A stretch of DNA of 57,287 nt from Lachnospiraceae bacterium (GCA_017449745.1 JAFTFD010000189.1:1-57287), one strand, 5' to 3'; numbered from the stretch's first letter, positions 16,400 to 24,967 are shown. Translations and numbers: made by a program. The notes: generated from the sequence alone by a model not told the origin.

Positions 16400-16402
16400 G
16401 TT

Positions 16403-16443
16403 AAAAAATGAGACAAGGGGACAGACCCCTTTGTCTCATTTTT
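16403..16443. repeat. REP-like palindrome, TGAGACA family, copy 1
   Basis: Arms AAAAATGAGACAA and TTTGTCTCATTTTT enclose GGGGACAGACCCC. It lies right after the DUF3048 stop. With its A/T-rich ends it can act as a terminator in either direction. Confidence 0.8.
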
Positions 16444-16464
16444 AGTGAAAGAAAAATAACTGTT

Positions 16465-16504
16465 AAAAAAAATGAGACAAAGGGGTCTGTCCCTCTGTCT
16501 CATT
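16465..16504. repeat. REP-like palindrome, TGAGACA family, copy 2 (inverted)
   Basis: AAATGAGACAAAGGGG-TCTG-TCCCTCTGTCTCATTT is the inverted counterpart of copy 1, 22 bases away. The pair fills the gap between the convergent DUF3048 and DUF1858 genes, so transcripts from either side end in a strong hairpin. Confidence 0.8.
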
Positions 16505-16508
16505 TGCT

Positions 16509-16733
16509 TTATGCCAGCTCCAGTTCCTGGTTGAGGTAGTTGACAACTTCCTCGCCGTCAAGGCCGTGAACCATGCAGGCCTCGCCCAGGCTCTCCATCA
16601 GAGCGGAGGGGCAGCTGATGCAGCCCATGCCTATTCTCATGAGGATCTCTGCTGCATCCGGATGCTCAAGGATCACATCCCTGACGATCATATCCGTGCT
16701 GATCGGGTTCTTGCTCTGTACTGTCTCTTCCAT
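16509..16733 (-). CDS. DUF1858 domain protein
   Basis: 74 residues, a complete DUF1858 domain: MIVRDVILEHPDAAEILMRI, then GMGCISCPSALMESLGEAC with a CxxC pair and a further Cys. It is a small cytoplasmic helical domain also found fused to hybrid cluster or ScdA-like proteins; a redox or metal role is suspected. AAAGGAGG lies six bases before the ATG. It is downstream of copA on the same strand, but a palindrome and AT-rich region in between suggest its own promoter. Confidence 0.9.
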   Translation of the reverse strand: MEETVQSKNPISTDMIVRDVILEHPDAAEILMRIGMGCISCPSALMESLGEACMVHGLDGEEVVNYLNQELELA

Positions 16734-16761
16734 GTTTTCCTCCTTTGTGTGAAAAACGTTT

Positions 16762-16779
16762 TTACAGCCGCCGCTGTAA
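16762..16779 (-). promoter_or_regulatory. Palindrome in the DUF1858 gene leader
   Basis: TTACAGC and GCTGTAA are perfect seven-base arms around four bases, placed just after a TATTAT-like -10 on the minus strand and about 30 bases ahead of the DUF1858 start. It could be an operator or an mRNA leader hairpin. Confidence 0.35.
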
Positions 16780-16859
16780 TACTATAATATCTGTTCCTTA
16801 AATTGTATGGTGTTACCCATTATACACAAGATCGCTTTGCTGTAAAACTGCTCTTTAGC

Positions 16860-17069
16860 TTACGCAATCGATGTCACAGTATAATCTTTGGCTTCTACAG
16901 CCTGTTTGAGGACCTCATCCGCCACATCGCCGCTAAGGCTGACGACAGCGGTTCCGGCTGTATGGCTGACCTCTGCAGAGGCGACGCCCTCAATATTCTC
17001 CAATGCCTTTTTCACTGTTGCTTCGCAGTGCGGGCACATCATTCCTTCGATGTTCATTGTCTTTGTCAT
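16860..17069 (-). CDS. Internal-start CopZ-like copper chaperone, nested in copA
   Basis: The ATG at 17069 is in frame with copA (codon 828) and is preceded by GAAGGAG with six-base spacing to the ATG, a near-perfect ribosome binding site. Translation from here gives a 69-residue free HMA domain starting MTKTMNIEGMMCPHCEATV and ending at the copA stop. That is the size and form of CopZ, which hands Cu(I) to CopA. The simplest reading is that copA and copZ fused and the chaperone kept its own start. Expression as a separate protein is an inference. Confidence 0.5.
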   Translation of the reverse strand: MTKTMNIEGMMCPHCEATVKKALENIEGVASAEVSHTAGTAVVSLSGDVADEVLKQAVEAKDYTVTSIA

Positions 17070-19550
17070 GGTGATCTCCTTCCCTTCTCCGGCATTTCCG
17101 GTTTCTTTGCTATCCCCGTCCGGTTCACCGGCTGGTGCCGGCAGGATCCTGCCTGACTCGTCCGTCTCCACCGGATGCCTGAGCGGGCGGTCACTTTTTG
17201 TATCATACATCTTAAACAGGTTAAGACGCAAGGCATTTGATACGACACAGAAGCTGGACAGGCTCATGGCCGCTGCTCCAAGCATCGGATTCATGGTCAG
17301 GCCGAAGGCGTGTACATAAGCACCCGCCGCCAGCGGGATCAGCAGCGTATTGTAGATGAGCGCCCAGAACAGGTTCTCCAGAATATTCCGGTAGGTGGCT
17401 CTGGACAGCCTTACCGCCGCCGCGACATCGCTGAGCCTGCTCTTCATCAGGACGACGTCCGCCGCATCGATCGCGACATCCGTCCCGGCCCCGATGGCAA
17501 TTCCGATATTGGCTCTTGTCAGGGCGGGCGCATCGTTGATGCCGTCACCGACCATGATCACTTTGCCTTTTTCGGAGAGCTGGCGGATAATGGCTTCCTT
17601 GCCGTCCGGTAAAATACCTGCCGCGACCTCATTGACGCCTGCCAGTCTGCCGATCGCCTCCGCGGTACCGCGGTTATCACCTGTCAGCATGACGACATGG
17701 ATCCCCATTGCCTTCAGCTGGCGGATCGCCTCCGCGCTGTCTTCCTTGATCGTATCCGCGACAGCAATTATTCCCAGCAGCTTTCCGCCCTTTGAAAACA
17801 GAAGAGGTGTTTTTCCCTCTTCCGAGAGCGCTTCTGCCGCGCGCCGGACGGCGTCGCTGACAGCAACTTTGCCACTGATATATTTAAGGCTCCCCCCGAG
17901 GAGGATCTCCTTATCCTGCTCCGCCGAAAGTCCGTTTCCGGGAAGCGCGGTAAAATTCTGAACATGCTCCGGAGCTATACCGATCTCTCCTGTGTAGACC
18001 ATGACGGCCTGCGCCAGCGGATGTTCGCTGAGGCTCTCGAGAGCTGCCGCTACCTTCAGCAGGCTTTGCAGCGCAGGATCGGACAGATCGAAGGTGATGC
18101 CGTCGCCCTGTCCGCGCCCGACAGGATAGATCTTCCCGTCCGGTGTACAAAGATCCGTGACCTTTGGCTGCCCCTCTGTGATCGTACCGGTCTTATCAAG
18201 AGCGACGATCTGGGCGGTTCCCGTCTCCTGCAGGGATTCCGCTGTTTTGAACAGGATACCGTTTTTTGCCCCCATGCCGTTGCCGACCATGATCGCGACC
18301 GGCGTGGCAAGCCCGAGGGCGCAAGGGCAGGAGACGACGAGCACACAGATCCCTCTGGCCAGAGCAAAGCCGACAGGCCTGCCCACCAGGATCCAGATCA
18401 GGATCGTCAACAGCGCGATTCCGATCACTGCGGGCACAAAATAGCCGGAGATCGTATCTGCCAGCCTGGCAACGGGTGCCTTTGTGGCCGCCGCGTCACT
18501 GACCATCTGGATGATCTGGGAGATCGAAGTGTCCTCACCGACTCTGGTCGCCCGGCATTTAAGGAATCCGGACTGATTGAGCGTCGCGGAAGAAACCGCG
18601 CTGCCGGGCTCTTTGTCTACGGGTATGCTCTCTCCTGTCAGAGCCGCCTCATTGACGGCACTGCTGCCTTCGAGAACGATGCCGTCCACGGGAATATTTT
18701 CTCCCGGACGGACTACGAAGATGTCTCCCTTTTCCACAAGGTCAACGGAAACCGTCTCTTCCGTGCCGCCGTTACCGTTTTCATCACAGCCGCGGAGGAC
18801 ATTTGCCGTCTTAGGAGCCAGCTTCATCAGGCTTTTTAAGGCGTTGGTCGTCTTGCCCTTGGAGTAGGCCTCCAGCATTTTTCCGACCGTGATCAGGGAG
18901 AGGATCATTGCCGCCGATTCAAAATAAAATTCGTTCATGTAAGCGGCAGCCGCTTCCGAGCCCCCCTCGACCTGGGCCGTAGACATGGCAAAGAGCATGA
19001 CTGTGCTGTACAGGAACGCAGCGGCAGAGCCCAGAGCGATCAGCGTGTCCATATTCGGAGCGCGGTGAAACAGGCTCTTAAAGCCGCTGATAAAAAACTT
19101 CTGGTTGATCACCATGACGATCCCTGCCAGCAGCAGCTGCAAAAGGCCCATGGCGACGTGGTTTCCCTGCATCCAGGAAGGAACGGGCCAGCCCCACATA
19201 TGAGCGCCCATGGAAAAATACATGAGCACCAGCAAAAATCCGATTGAATAGAGAAGGCGCCTTTTCAGGACCGGTGTCTCATGGTCCCTGAGCGCTTCTT
19301 CCTCCGCTGCAAGTTTTGCAGTAAGGCTCCCACCTCTTTTTTCTTCTCCGGCATTTTTCAGGGAAGCGCCGTAACCGGCGTCCGTCACCGCCCGGATGAT
19401 TTCTCCTGAGGATGCAGTTCCCTCAACACCCATTGAATTTGTCAAAAGACTGACGCTGCACGAAGTAACGCCAGGAACCTTGGAAACTGCTTTTTCCACT
19501 CTTGCCTGGCAAGCTGCACAGCTCATTCCAGTCACTGTGTATTGTTCCAT
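16860..19550 (-). CDS. copA: Copper-exporting P1B-type ATPase with N- and C-terminal HMA domains
   Basis: 896 residues. The order is an N-terminal HMA domain with GMSCAACQARVEKA (residues 8-21), about eight membrane helices, the translocation motif SCPCALG (Cys 408), the phosphorylation motif DKTGTITEG (Asp about 452), TGDN and GDGINDAPAL. A second HMA domain with GMMCPHCEATVKKA follows near residue 837. CPC plus HMA domains indicate Cu(I) export across the cytoplasmic membrane. AAGGGG lies before the ATG. The C-terminal HMA begins at an in-frame ATG with its own ribosome binding site (see next entry). The linker 800-826 is Glu/Gly/Pro-rich and looks like a former intergenic or spacer region. 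No CopY or CsoR gene is in the window. Confidence 0.94.
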   Translation of the reverse strand: MEQYTVTGMSCAACQARVEKAVSKVPGVTSCSVSLLTNSMGVEGTASSGEIIRAVTDAGYGASLKNAGEEKRGGSLTAKLAAEEEALRDHETPVLKRRLLYSIGFLLVLMYFSMGAHMWGWPVPSWMQGNHVAMGLLQLLLAGIVMVINQKFFISGFKSLFHRAPNMDTLIALGSAAAFLYSTVMLFAMSTAQVEGGSEAAAAYMNEFYFESAAMILSLITVGKMLEAYSKGKTTNALKSLMKLAPKTANVLRGCDENGNGGTEETVSVDLVEKGDIFVVRPGENIPVDGIVLEGSSAVNEAALTGESIPVDKEPGSAVSSATLNQSGFLKCRATRVGEDTSISQIIQMVSDAAATKAPVARLADTISGYFVPAVIGIALLTILIWILVGRPVGFALARGICVLVVSCPCALGLATPVAIMVGNGMGAKNGILFKTAESLQETGTAQIVALDKTGTITEGQPKVTDLCTPDGKIYPVGRGQGDGITFDLSDPALQSLLKVAAALESLSEHPLAQAVMVYTGEIGIAPEHVQNFTALPGNGLSAEQDKEILLGGSLKYISGKVAVSDAVRRAAEALSEEGKTPLLFSKGGKLLGIIAVADTIKEDSAEAIRQLKAMGIHVVMLTGDNRGTAEAIGRLAGVNEVAAGILPDGKEAIIRQLSEKGKVIMVGDGINDAPALTRANIGIAIGAGTDVAIDAADVVLMKSRLSDVAAAVRLSRATYRNILENLFWALIYNTLLIPLAAGAYVHAFGLTMNPMLGAAAMSLSSFCVVSNALRLNLFKMYDTKSDRPLRHPVETDESGRILPAPAGEPDGDSKETGNAGEGKEITMTKTMNIEGMMCPHCEATVKKALENIEGVASAEVSHTAGTAVVSLSGDVADEVLKQAVEAKDYTVTSIA

Positions 19551-19630
19551 TATCTACCCCTTGTATTACTGTTTCTGCTGCCTTTGATCCTATATTGTCA
19601 TGGAACATGGATTCCTGAACGCGAATCTGG

Positions 19631-21343
19631 TCACCACTGATCAAGATCCTCGAACTCTTCAAAATCCCAGTCGTCTTCCGAATAAGTCCTGGTAACCGGC
19701 TTTGCATTCCTGCTGGTCCGTGTCCGGCCGGATGTCTGTCTTCGTCCTGCTGAACTCCCTCCTCTGCTGTTCCTGCCGGGATAATATGCTCTCTCCGTGT
19801 AAGAGGAACCTCCGGAATAGGAGGAGTAAGAAGGATAGGAAGAATAATAAGACCGAGAACTCCTTCCCGATCCAAAGGAAAACAGGAAAGAAAACAGGTT
19901 CATTAAAATAACGATCAGAAGAGCGGCTCCTGCTGCCGTATAGATCCATACCGGCAGATTTACATAAACGGTTCCGTTGATCCCGGTATGAACATACAGA
20001 TCTTTAAGCTGATCAAGGAGTCCTTCCTCTTTGACCAGGTAGTCCTCGATCGTCGTATCCGCGATGTAAGTCGTCTTGTCGGCATTTCTGGCCTGCTCGT
20101 TAAGGACCAGCTTTGCTCTGCCGATCACGATCCCGTCCGTATTTTCCCCGTCTCCTGAAGCCCCCTCTCCGGCAGTGCCCGCCTGGAGCCCTGCCGGAAG
20201 GGCGCCTTCCAGAATATCTCCGGCCGTGATCCCGGGAAGCGTATAGACAATACTGTTATCCTGCGTGACTCTCGAGTTAAGGTCAGAGAGTTCAACGCTC
20301 TTAGGCATCGTAAGATACGCATCTTCCGCAATGGAGAAAGCAGGGGAAGAGTTGCCGAACAGATCCCTGCCGCTGGAGAGAAATCCGGCTGTGCTGACCG
20401 TATAGGTCTTGTCGTTTTCCGCCGCGTTTTTCCTCTCGAACTCGGAGAATCCATAATCGAACAGCGTCATCGTGTCTTCGAACTGGACGGGATCTTCCTC
20501 TTTCATGACCACGCAGACAAGGCGCATTCCGTTTCTGATGCACCCGGTCACCAGCGTCTCCTTGGACTGGCTGGTAAAGCCGGTCTTTCCGCCGATGATG
20601 CCGGGATATCTGTACTCTCCGTTGATCAGTTTATGCTTATTCAGGATCCAGAAATCATCCGGCTGTGTATCCGTCGCGAAAAAATGATAGGACGCCGTAT
20701 TGCCGATCTGCGCGAGGGCCGGCTCATCCAGAAAAGCGCGCCCGATCAGGCACAGGTCATGCGGCGTCGTATAGTGGTTTTCATCAAACAGGCCGTTCGC
20801 GTTGACAAAGTGCGTACCGGTGCAGCCAAGCTCCGCCGCTCTCTGGTTCATCAGATCCGTAAAGGCTTCCACGGAACCCGCTGTTTTTTCCGCAATCGCG
20901 CTGGCACATTCGTTTGCGGAACCGACCATAATGCCGTAAAGGCACTGCTCTACCGTGATCGTCTCTCCCGAATCCATACCGATATTGGAGCCGTCGGGAG
21001 GAACATCGTGGACCGCGCTGTAGGAAAAGGTGACCGTGTCCTTCATATCCAGGCGCTCCGCCGCGATCAGGCAGGTCATCAGCTTGGTCGTGCTGGCCGG
21101 ATAGAGACGCTCATCGATATTTCTCCCATAGAGGATCGTCTCGGAATCCACGTCCATCAGGATCGCACCCTCTGCGGAGATCGAAGGCGCGGCCGGCCAG
21201 GTTATCCCGGCAGAACCGTTCTCCTGTGTCTGCGCATCATAAGAAACGACTTCCGCCTGTAAGGGTAGAGCCGTTTCCATAAGCATCGCTATAATGACGA
21301 AAAATGCGGCCATTAAGGAACGACCGCATTGAAAAATCTTCAT
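19631..21343 (-). CDS. D-alanyl-D-alanine carboxypeptidase (DacF/PBP5-like)
   Basis: 570 residues from ATG 21343 (a TTG at 21355 would add four residues). A signal peptide occupies about residues 1-32. The serine penicillin-binding motifs are complete: ASTTK (active Ser), SAN and GGKTGFT. It trims the terminal D-Ala of peptidoglycan stem peptides outside the membrane. After the PBP5-type C-terminal domain there is a membrane helix near residues 475-495 and a cytoplasmic tail very rich in Ser, Tyr, Arg and Gly, ending acidic (EDDWDFEEFEDLDQW). Such a tail is unusual for PBP5. The gene starts 26 bases after trxA, and copA starts 80 bases further down. Confidence 0.93.
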   Translation of the reverse strand: MKIFQCGRSLMAAFFVIIAMLMETALPLQAEVVSYDAQTQENGSAGITWPAAPSISAEGAILMDVDSETILYGRNIDERLYPASTTKLMTCLIAAERLDMKDTVTFSYSAVHDVPPDGSNIGMDSGETITVEQCLYGIMVGSANECASAIAEKTAGSVEAFTDLMNQRAAELGCTGTHFVNANGLFDENHYTTPHDLCLIGRAFLDEPALAQIGNTASYHFFATDTQPDDFWILNKHKLINGEYRYPGIIGGKTGFTSQSKETLVTGCIRNGMRLVCVVMKEEDPVQFEDTMTLFDYGFSEFERKNAAENDKTYTVSTAGFLSSGRDLFGNSSPAFSIAEDAYLTMPKSVELSDLNSRVTQDNSIVYTLPGITAGDILEGALPAGLQAGTAGEGASGDGENTDGIVIGRAKLVLNEQARNADKTTYIADTTIEDYLVKEEGLLDQLKDLYVHTGINGTVYVNLPVWIYTAAGAALLIVILMNLFSFLFSFGSGRSSRSYYSSYPSYSSYSGGSSYTERAYYPGRNSRGGSSAGRRQTSGRTRTSRNAKPVTRTYSEDDWDFEEFEDLDQW

Positions 21344-21369
21344 TCTCTTAAACAAACTGCTGTGGATCC

Positions 21370-21681
21370 TTATGCAAGTGCCTCCAGCTTAGCCTGCAGA
21401 GCTGCCTTGGAGATCATACCGACACTGGTCTCAACGGGCTGGCCGTTCTTGAAGAAGATCAGTGTAGGGATGGACATAACATTGTACTGCTCAGCAATAT
21501 CAGAATTGTCATCGACATTAAGCTTGCCGATCTTGACCTTGCCCTCAAAAACGGACTCCATTGCCTCAACGGAAGGGGAGAGCATCTTGCAGGGGCCGCA
21601 CCAGTCCGCATAGAAATCTACCAGGACCGGAAGATCGCTCTTTAAAACTTCAGCTTCAAAATTCTCGGATGTAAAAACCAT
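21370..21681 (-). CDS. trxA: Thioredoxin
   Basis: 103 residues, a complete thioredoxin: VLVDFYADWCGPCKML carries the WCGPC redox site and SIPTLIFFKNGQ the conserved cis-Pro loop. It reduces protein disulfides in the cytoplasm. AAAGGAG lies upstream of the ATG. It is probably the first gene of a trxA-dac unit transcribed from the promoter at 21784-21812. Thioredoxin reductase is not in the window. Confidence 0.97.
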   Translation of the reverse strand: MVFTSENFEAEVLKSDLPVLVDFYADWCGPCKMLSPSVEAMESVFEGKVKIGKLNVDDNSDIAEQYNVMSIPTLIFFKNGQPVETSVGMISKAALQAKLEALA

Positions 21682-21783
21682 AACCTCAAACTCCTTTCAG
21701 AAACTTTTCTCTATTATAACATCATATGGAATACTTTTTGTATCGATCTGTTCAGAATCTGTTTTCCGTTTTCTGATGAGTTA

Positions 21784-21812
21784 AGTATAGCAAATCTCAT
21801 TTAGGTTGTAAA
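21784..21812 (-). promoter_or_regulatory. Promoter of trxA
   Basis: On the minus strand TTTACA (21812-21807), a 17-base spacer and TATACT (21789-21784) preceded by TGC, an extended -10. A second TATAAT nearer the gene (about 21714-21719) lacks a good -35. Confidence 0.65.
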
Positions 21813-21828
21813 CAATTAAATTGTACAA
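21806..21828. promoter_or_regulatory. Imperfect inverted repeat overlapping the trxA -35
   Basis: TTGTA...TACAA outer arms with CAATT-A-AATTG inside cover the -35 box and bases upstream. The position is right for a regulator of thioredoxin expression; the regulator is unknown. Confidence 0.35.
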
Positions 21829-21906
21829 AATATAACTTTAAAGGAATGTCAGCAGATCTTGTGTGAAGAAACCGCAGATCCGACAGACACCTGCCATGAT
21901 CTGCTT

Positions 21907-22581
21907 TCAGCAAAGTGAGTCAGCGGATGCGTCCCCCTGACTCACTTTCTGCAGAATATACTTGCAGATAGGATTCCCCAGGGCGGAGAATTTTTCTTCA
22001 TATTCCGTCATGATGTTACCCTCGTTCATCACGGGATCGGCGTGGAGATCATATGTGATCTGCGTGATTTCGAAGGCGCTGCCGGGCACTTCCCCGACTG
22101 CAAAGTCAAAGAGGATCCGGTTGTCTGTCTTGAACTCGATCCGGCCGTCCTTTTTGAGGATCCTGTCATATCTGGCGAGGAAGGTGCGGGAGGGGAGGCG
22201 GCGCTTGGCATGGCGCTCCTTCGGCCAGGGATCGGAGAAATTCAGGTATATCCTGCTGATCTCATCTTCCGCAAAATATTCGTTGATCAGTTCCGCATCA
22301 CAGCGGATGAACAGAATATTCTCCAGTTCCATCTCTTCGAGCTTTTCGATCGCCCGCAGCAGGACGCTGGAATATTTTTCGATTCCTATATAATTGATCT
22401 CCGGGTGCTCCGCCGCCAGCTGCAGCAGGAATTTTCCCTTTCCGGTACCGATCTCCAGATGGATCGGATGATCATTTCCGAAGAGTTCTTTCCAGTTTCC
22501 TTTGTGATCCTGCGGGTCCTTAACTGTAAAATGACTGTCCTCGATGACCCCTCTGGCTCTTGGTATATTCTTTAAACGCAT
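21907..22581 (-). CDS. trmB: tRNA (guanine-N7)-methyltransferase
   Basis: 224 residues from ATG 22581 (GGAGG with seven-base spacing); the open frame extends to 22770 but that part is a repeat element. TrmB motifs are clear: LEIGTGKGKFLLQLA (SAM site), NYIGIEKYSSVLLRAI, NFSDPWPKERHAKRR and LPSRTFLARYDRILK. It methylates G46 of tRNAs. The expected end is YEEKFSALGNPICKYIL. The last dozen codons after QK read VSQGDASADSLC and are supplied by the REP-like unit at 21912-21948, which also lies next to the stop. Confidence 0.94.
   Translation of the reverse strand: MRLKNIPRARGVIEDSHFTVKDPQDHKGNWKELFGNDHPIHLEIGTGKGKFLLQLAAEHPEINYIGIEKYSSVLLRAIEKLEEMELENILFIRCDAELINEYFAEDEISRIYLNFSDPWPKERHAKRRLPSRTFLARYDRILKKDGRIEFKTDNRILFDFAVGEVPGSAFEITQITYDLHADPVMNEGNIMTEYEEKFSALGNPICKYILQKVSQGDASADSLC
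21912..21948. repeat. REP-like palindrome (TGAGTCAG family) inside the trmB 3-prime end
   Basis: AAAGTGAGTCAG and CTGACTCACTTT are perfect arms around CGGATGCGTCCCC. The unit encodes the last codons of trmB on the minus strand and is probably its terminator hairpin. Confidence 0.85.
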
Positions 22582-22611
22582 TATTTCCTCCAGAATATGA
22601 AATGATGCTAA

Positions 22612-22795
22612 GGTCAAAAGGCAGAAAAGTATGCCGTGCTCGCACGAGCGGACTTTTCTATCTTTTGGCCGCCCGACATGAGCAAGGAGCAATTTGCGTG
22701 TATTTACAGGCAAATTTGCGGATTGCGAATGATCGGAGAGGATTGCGGGAGCTGCTCTGCAGCGGAGCAATCCGGCATCATTTCACCTTTTGACC
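22612..22795. repeat. 184-bp structured repeat element with nested palindromes
   Basis: GGTCAAAAGG at the left end and CCTTTTGACC at the right end bound the element. Inside are AGAAAAGT...ACTTTTCT with GTGCTCGCAC at its top, a GCAAATTTGC-related pair, and GGATTGC...GCAATCC. It lies between the divergent trmB and ftsH genes, just upstream of the trmB ribosome binding site. The trmB frame is open through most of it but no start signal supports coding. The rest of 22582-22930 is AT-rich and should hold the ftsH promoter, which I could not place with certainty. Confidence 0.7.
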
Positions 22796-22930
22796 CCAAT
22801 ATCATATGAAATTATTAAATAAATGTTTTATTTTGTCTTTATCACATTTTTATTGTTCCGGTGTATAGTATCATATAGACGCGAAAATTGGAAAACTATA
22901 TTTATAACTTTATTATGAAGAGGTTTTAGT

Positions 22931-24856
22931 ATGGATGAGATCAAAACACCAAAAAAACCTTTGCTGATCTTCTACTGCATTGCGATGATCGTACTGCTGA
23001 TCTTAAACCTGATCGCTGTGCCTATGTTCAACACCAGGCAGATCGAGGAAGTCGATTACAGCACCTTTATGCAGATGACGGAGAACGGCGAGATCGGCAA
23101 GGTAGAGATCCGCAGCAACAAGATCCTGTTTACCGATAAGGAAGAGACTAAGATCTATGAGACCGGCCCTGTTTCCGACAGCGGCCTGGTGGACAGACTC
23201 TATGCCTCCGGCGCCGAGTTCGGCAGCGCCATCATTGAAGAGACGTCTCCTCTGTTATCCTTTATTATGAGCTGGATCCTGCCCATCGTGATCTTCATGC
23301 TGCTGGGACGCTATATGCGCAAGATGATGCTCAAACAGATGGGTGCCGACGACTCTATGTCCTTCGGAGGCATGGGCGGGCTCGGCGGCCTGACGGGAAT
23401 GGGTAAATCCGGCGCGAAGGTCTATGTAAAATCCAGCGACGGCATCATGTTCTCTGACGTAGCGGGAGAAGAGGAAGCCAAGGAAAATCTGCAGGAGATC
23501 GTAAACTACCTGCATGATCCCAAACAGTACCAGGAGATCGGCGCCTCCATGCCCAAGGGCGTCCTGCTCGTAGGCCCTCCCGGAACCGGCAAGACCATGC
23601 TGGCCAAGGCCGTCGCCGGCGAGGCAAATGTTCCCTTTTTCTCCATGTCCGGTTCTGAATTCGTGGAAATGTTCGTCGGCATGGGTGCTTCCAAGGTCCG
23701 CGACCTTTTCAGACAGGCCAAGGAAAAAGCTCCCTGCATCGTCTTTATCGATGAGATCGACGCGATCGGACAGAAGAGAAACGGCGGCAATATCGGCGGC
23801 AACGACGAGAGAGAGCAGACGCTGAACCAGCTCCTCACAGAGATGGACGGTTTCGGCGGAAATACCGGCGTCATCATTCTCGCGGCGACCAACCGCCCCG
23901 ATACGCTGGACCCGGCTCTGACAAGACCCGGCCGTTTTGACAGACGGGTACCCGTTGAGCTGCCGGATCTCAAGGGCAGAGAGGATATTTTAAAGGTCCA
24001 TGCCAAAAAGATCAAGGTCGCCGATGATGTGGACTTTAACAAGATCGCCAGAATGGCCGCCGGCGCTTCCGGTGCAGAGCTCGCCAATATCGTCAACGAA
24101 GCCGCTCTCCGCGCCGTGAGAAACGGCAGGAAGTTCGCCACCCAGGAGGATATGGAGGAGAGCATTGAGGTCGTCATCGCAGGATACCAGAAGAAGAATG
24201 CGATCCTGACCGACAAGGAAAAACTGGTCGTCTCCTACCACGAAGTCGGACACGCCCTGGTCGCCGCCATGCAGACACACACGGCTCCTGTCCAGAAGAT
24301 CACCATCATCCCCCGCACCTCCGGTGCCCTCGGTTACACCATGCAGGTCGATTCCGGCAATCACTACCTTGTCAGCAAGGAAGAGCTGATGGCGGAGATC
24401 GCGACGCTGACCGGCGGACGCTCTGCGGAAGAGGTCGTCTTTAATTCCATTTCGACGGGTGCTTCCAATGATATCGAGAAGGCGACAAAGCTCGCCAGAC
24501 AGATGATCACCCAGTACGGAATGAGCACCTTCGGCATGGTCGCGCTCGAGACAGTCAGCAACCAGTATCTCGGCGGAGATTCTTCCCTCGCATGCTCACC
24601 CGAGACCCAGACGGAGATCGACAGACAGGTCGTCGCCCTGGTCGAGCAGCAGCACCAGAAGGCCCGCAAGATCCTGACGGAAAACCGCAGCAAGCTCGAT
24701 GAGATCGCCAAATTCCTCTATGAGAAGGAGACGATCACAGGCGAAGAGTTCATGGAGATCCTAAACCGCAAGCCCCAGCTGGAAGACAAAAAAACCGAGC
24801 CTGCTGAGGATACGGACAGTACCGTGGCCGCTGATAGTAAAGAAACCGAAGAATAA
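22931..24856 (+). CDS. ftsH: ATP-dependent zinc metalloprotease FtsH
   Basis: 641 residues. Two membrane helices (about 10-30 and 110-130) flank a small extracytoplasmic domain. The AAA module has [28 protein letters not shown] and the SRH region [20 protein letters not shown]. The zinc site [10 protein letters not shown] (HExGH form) is near residue 436. It degrades misfolded and regulatory membrane proteins. The C-terminal tail is acidic and Thr-rich. It reads toward the origin, against the neighbouring gyrase genes, and is followed 111 bases later by the FakA-like gene. Confidence 0.97.
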   Translation: MDEIKTPKKPLLIFYCIAMIVLLILNLIAVPMFNTRQIEEVDYSTFMQMTENGEIGKVEIRSNKILFTDKEETKIYETGPVSDSGLVDRLYASGAEFGSAIIEETSPLLSFIMSWILPIVIFMLLGRYMRKMMLKQMGADDSMSFGGMGGLGGLTGMGKSGAKVYVKSSDGIMFSDVAGEEEAKENLQEIVNYLHDPKQYQEIGASMPKGVLLVGPPGTGKTMLAKAVAGEANVPFFSMSGSEFVEMFVGMGASKVRDLFRQAKEKAPCIVFIDEIDAIGQKRNGGNIGGNDEREQTLNQLLTEMDGFGGNTGVIILAATNRPDTLDPALTRPGRFDRRVPVELPDLKGREDILKVHAKKIKVADDVDFNKIARMAAGASGAELANIVNEAALRAVRNGRKFATQEDMEESIEVVIAGYQKKNAILTDKEKLVVSYHEVGHALVAAMQTHTAPVQKITIIPRTSGALGYTMQVDSGNHYLVSKEELMAEIATLTGGRSAEEVVFNSISTGASNDIEKATKLARQMITQYGMSTFGMVALETVSNQYLGGDSSLACSPETQTEIDRQVVALVEQQHQKARKILTENRSKLDEIAKFLYEKETITGEEFMEILNRKPQLEDKKTEPAEDTDSTVAADSKETEE

Positions 24857-24889
24857 CTTGCTGTATCTCGCGAAAAACTTACACATTTA

Positions 24890-24919
24890 CTGCCTGAACA
24901 GTATATAATAGTCAGGCAG
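24890..24919 (+). promoter_or_regulatory. Inverted repeat enclosing a -10 box upstream of the FakA-like gene
   Basis: CTGCCTGA (24890-24897) and TCAGGCAG (24912-24919) are perfect arms whose 14-base loop contains TATAAT (24904-24909). A weak -35 (TTACAC, 24879-24884) is 19 bases away. A repressor bound here would block the promoter; alternatively it is the ftsH terminator stem, but there is no T-tract. Confidence 0.45.
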
Positions 24920-24967
24920 AGCGATTTATCAAAGATGACGCGAATATAACAGGAAAAGGATAAATAT

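Noticed and set aside
22582-22770. N-terminal extension of trmB by 63 codons
   Set aside because: The extension runs through the nested-palindrome element; the ATG at 22581 has an excellent ribosome binding site and the family start.
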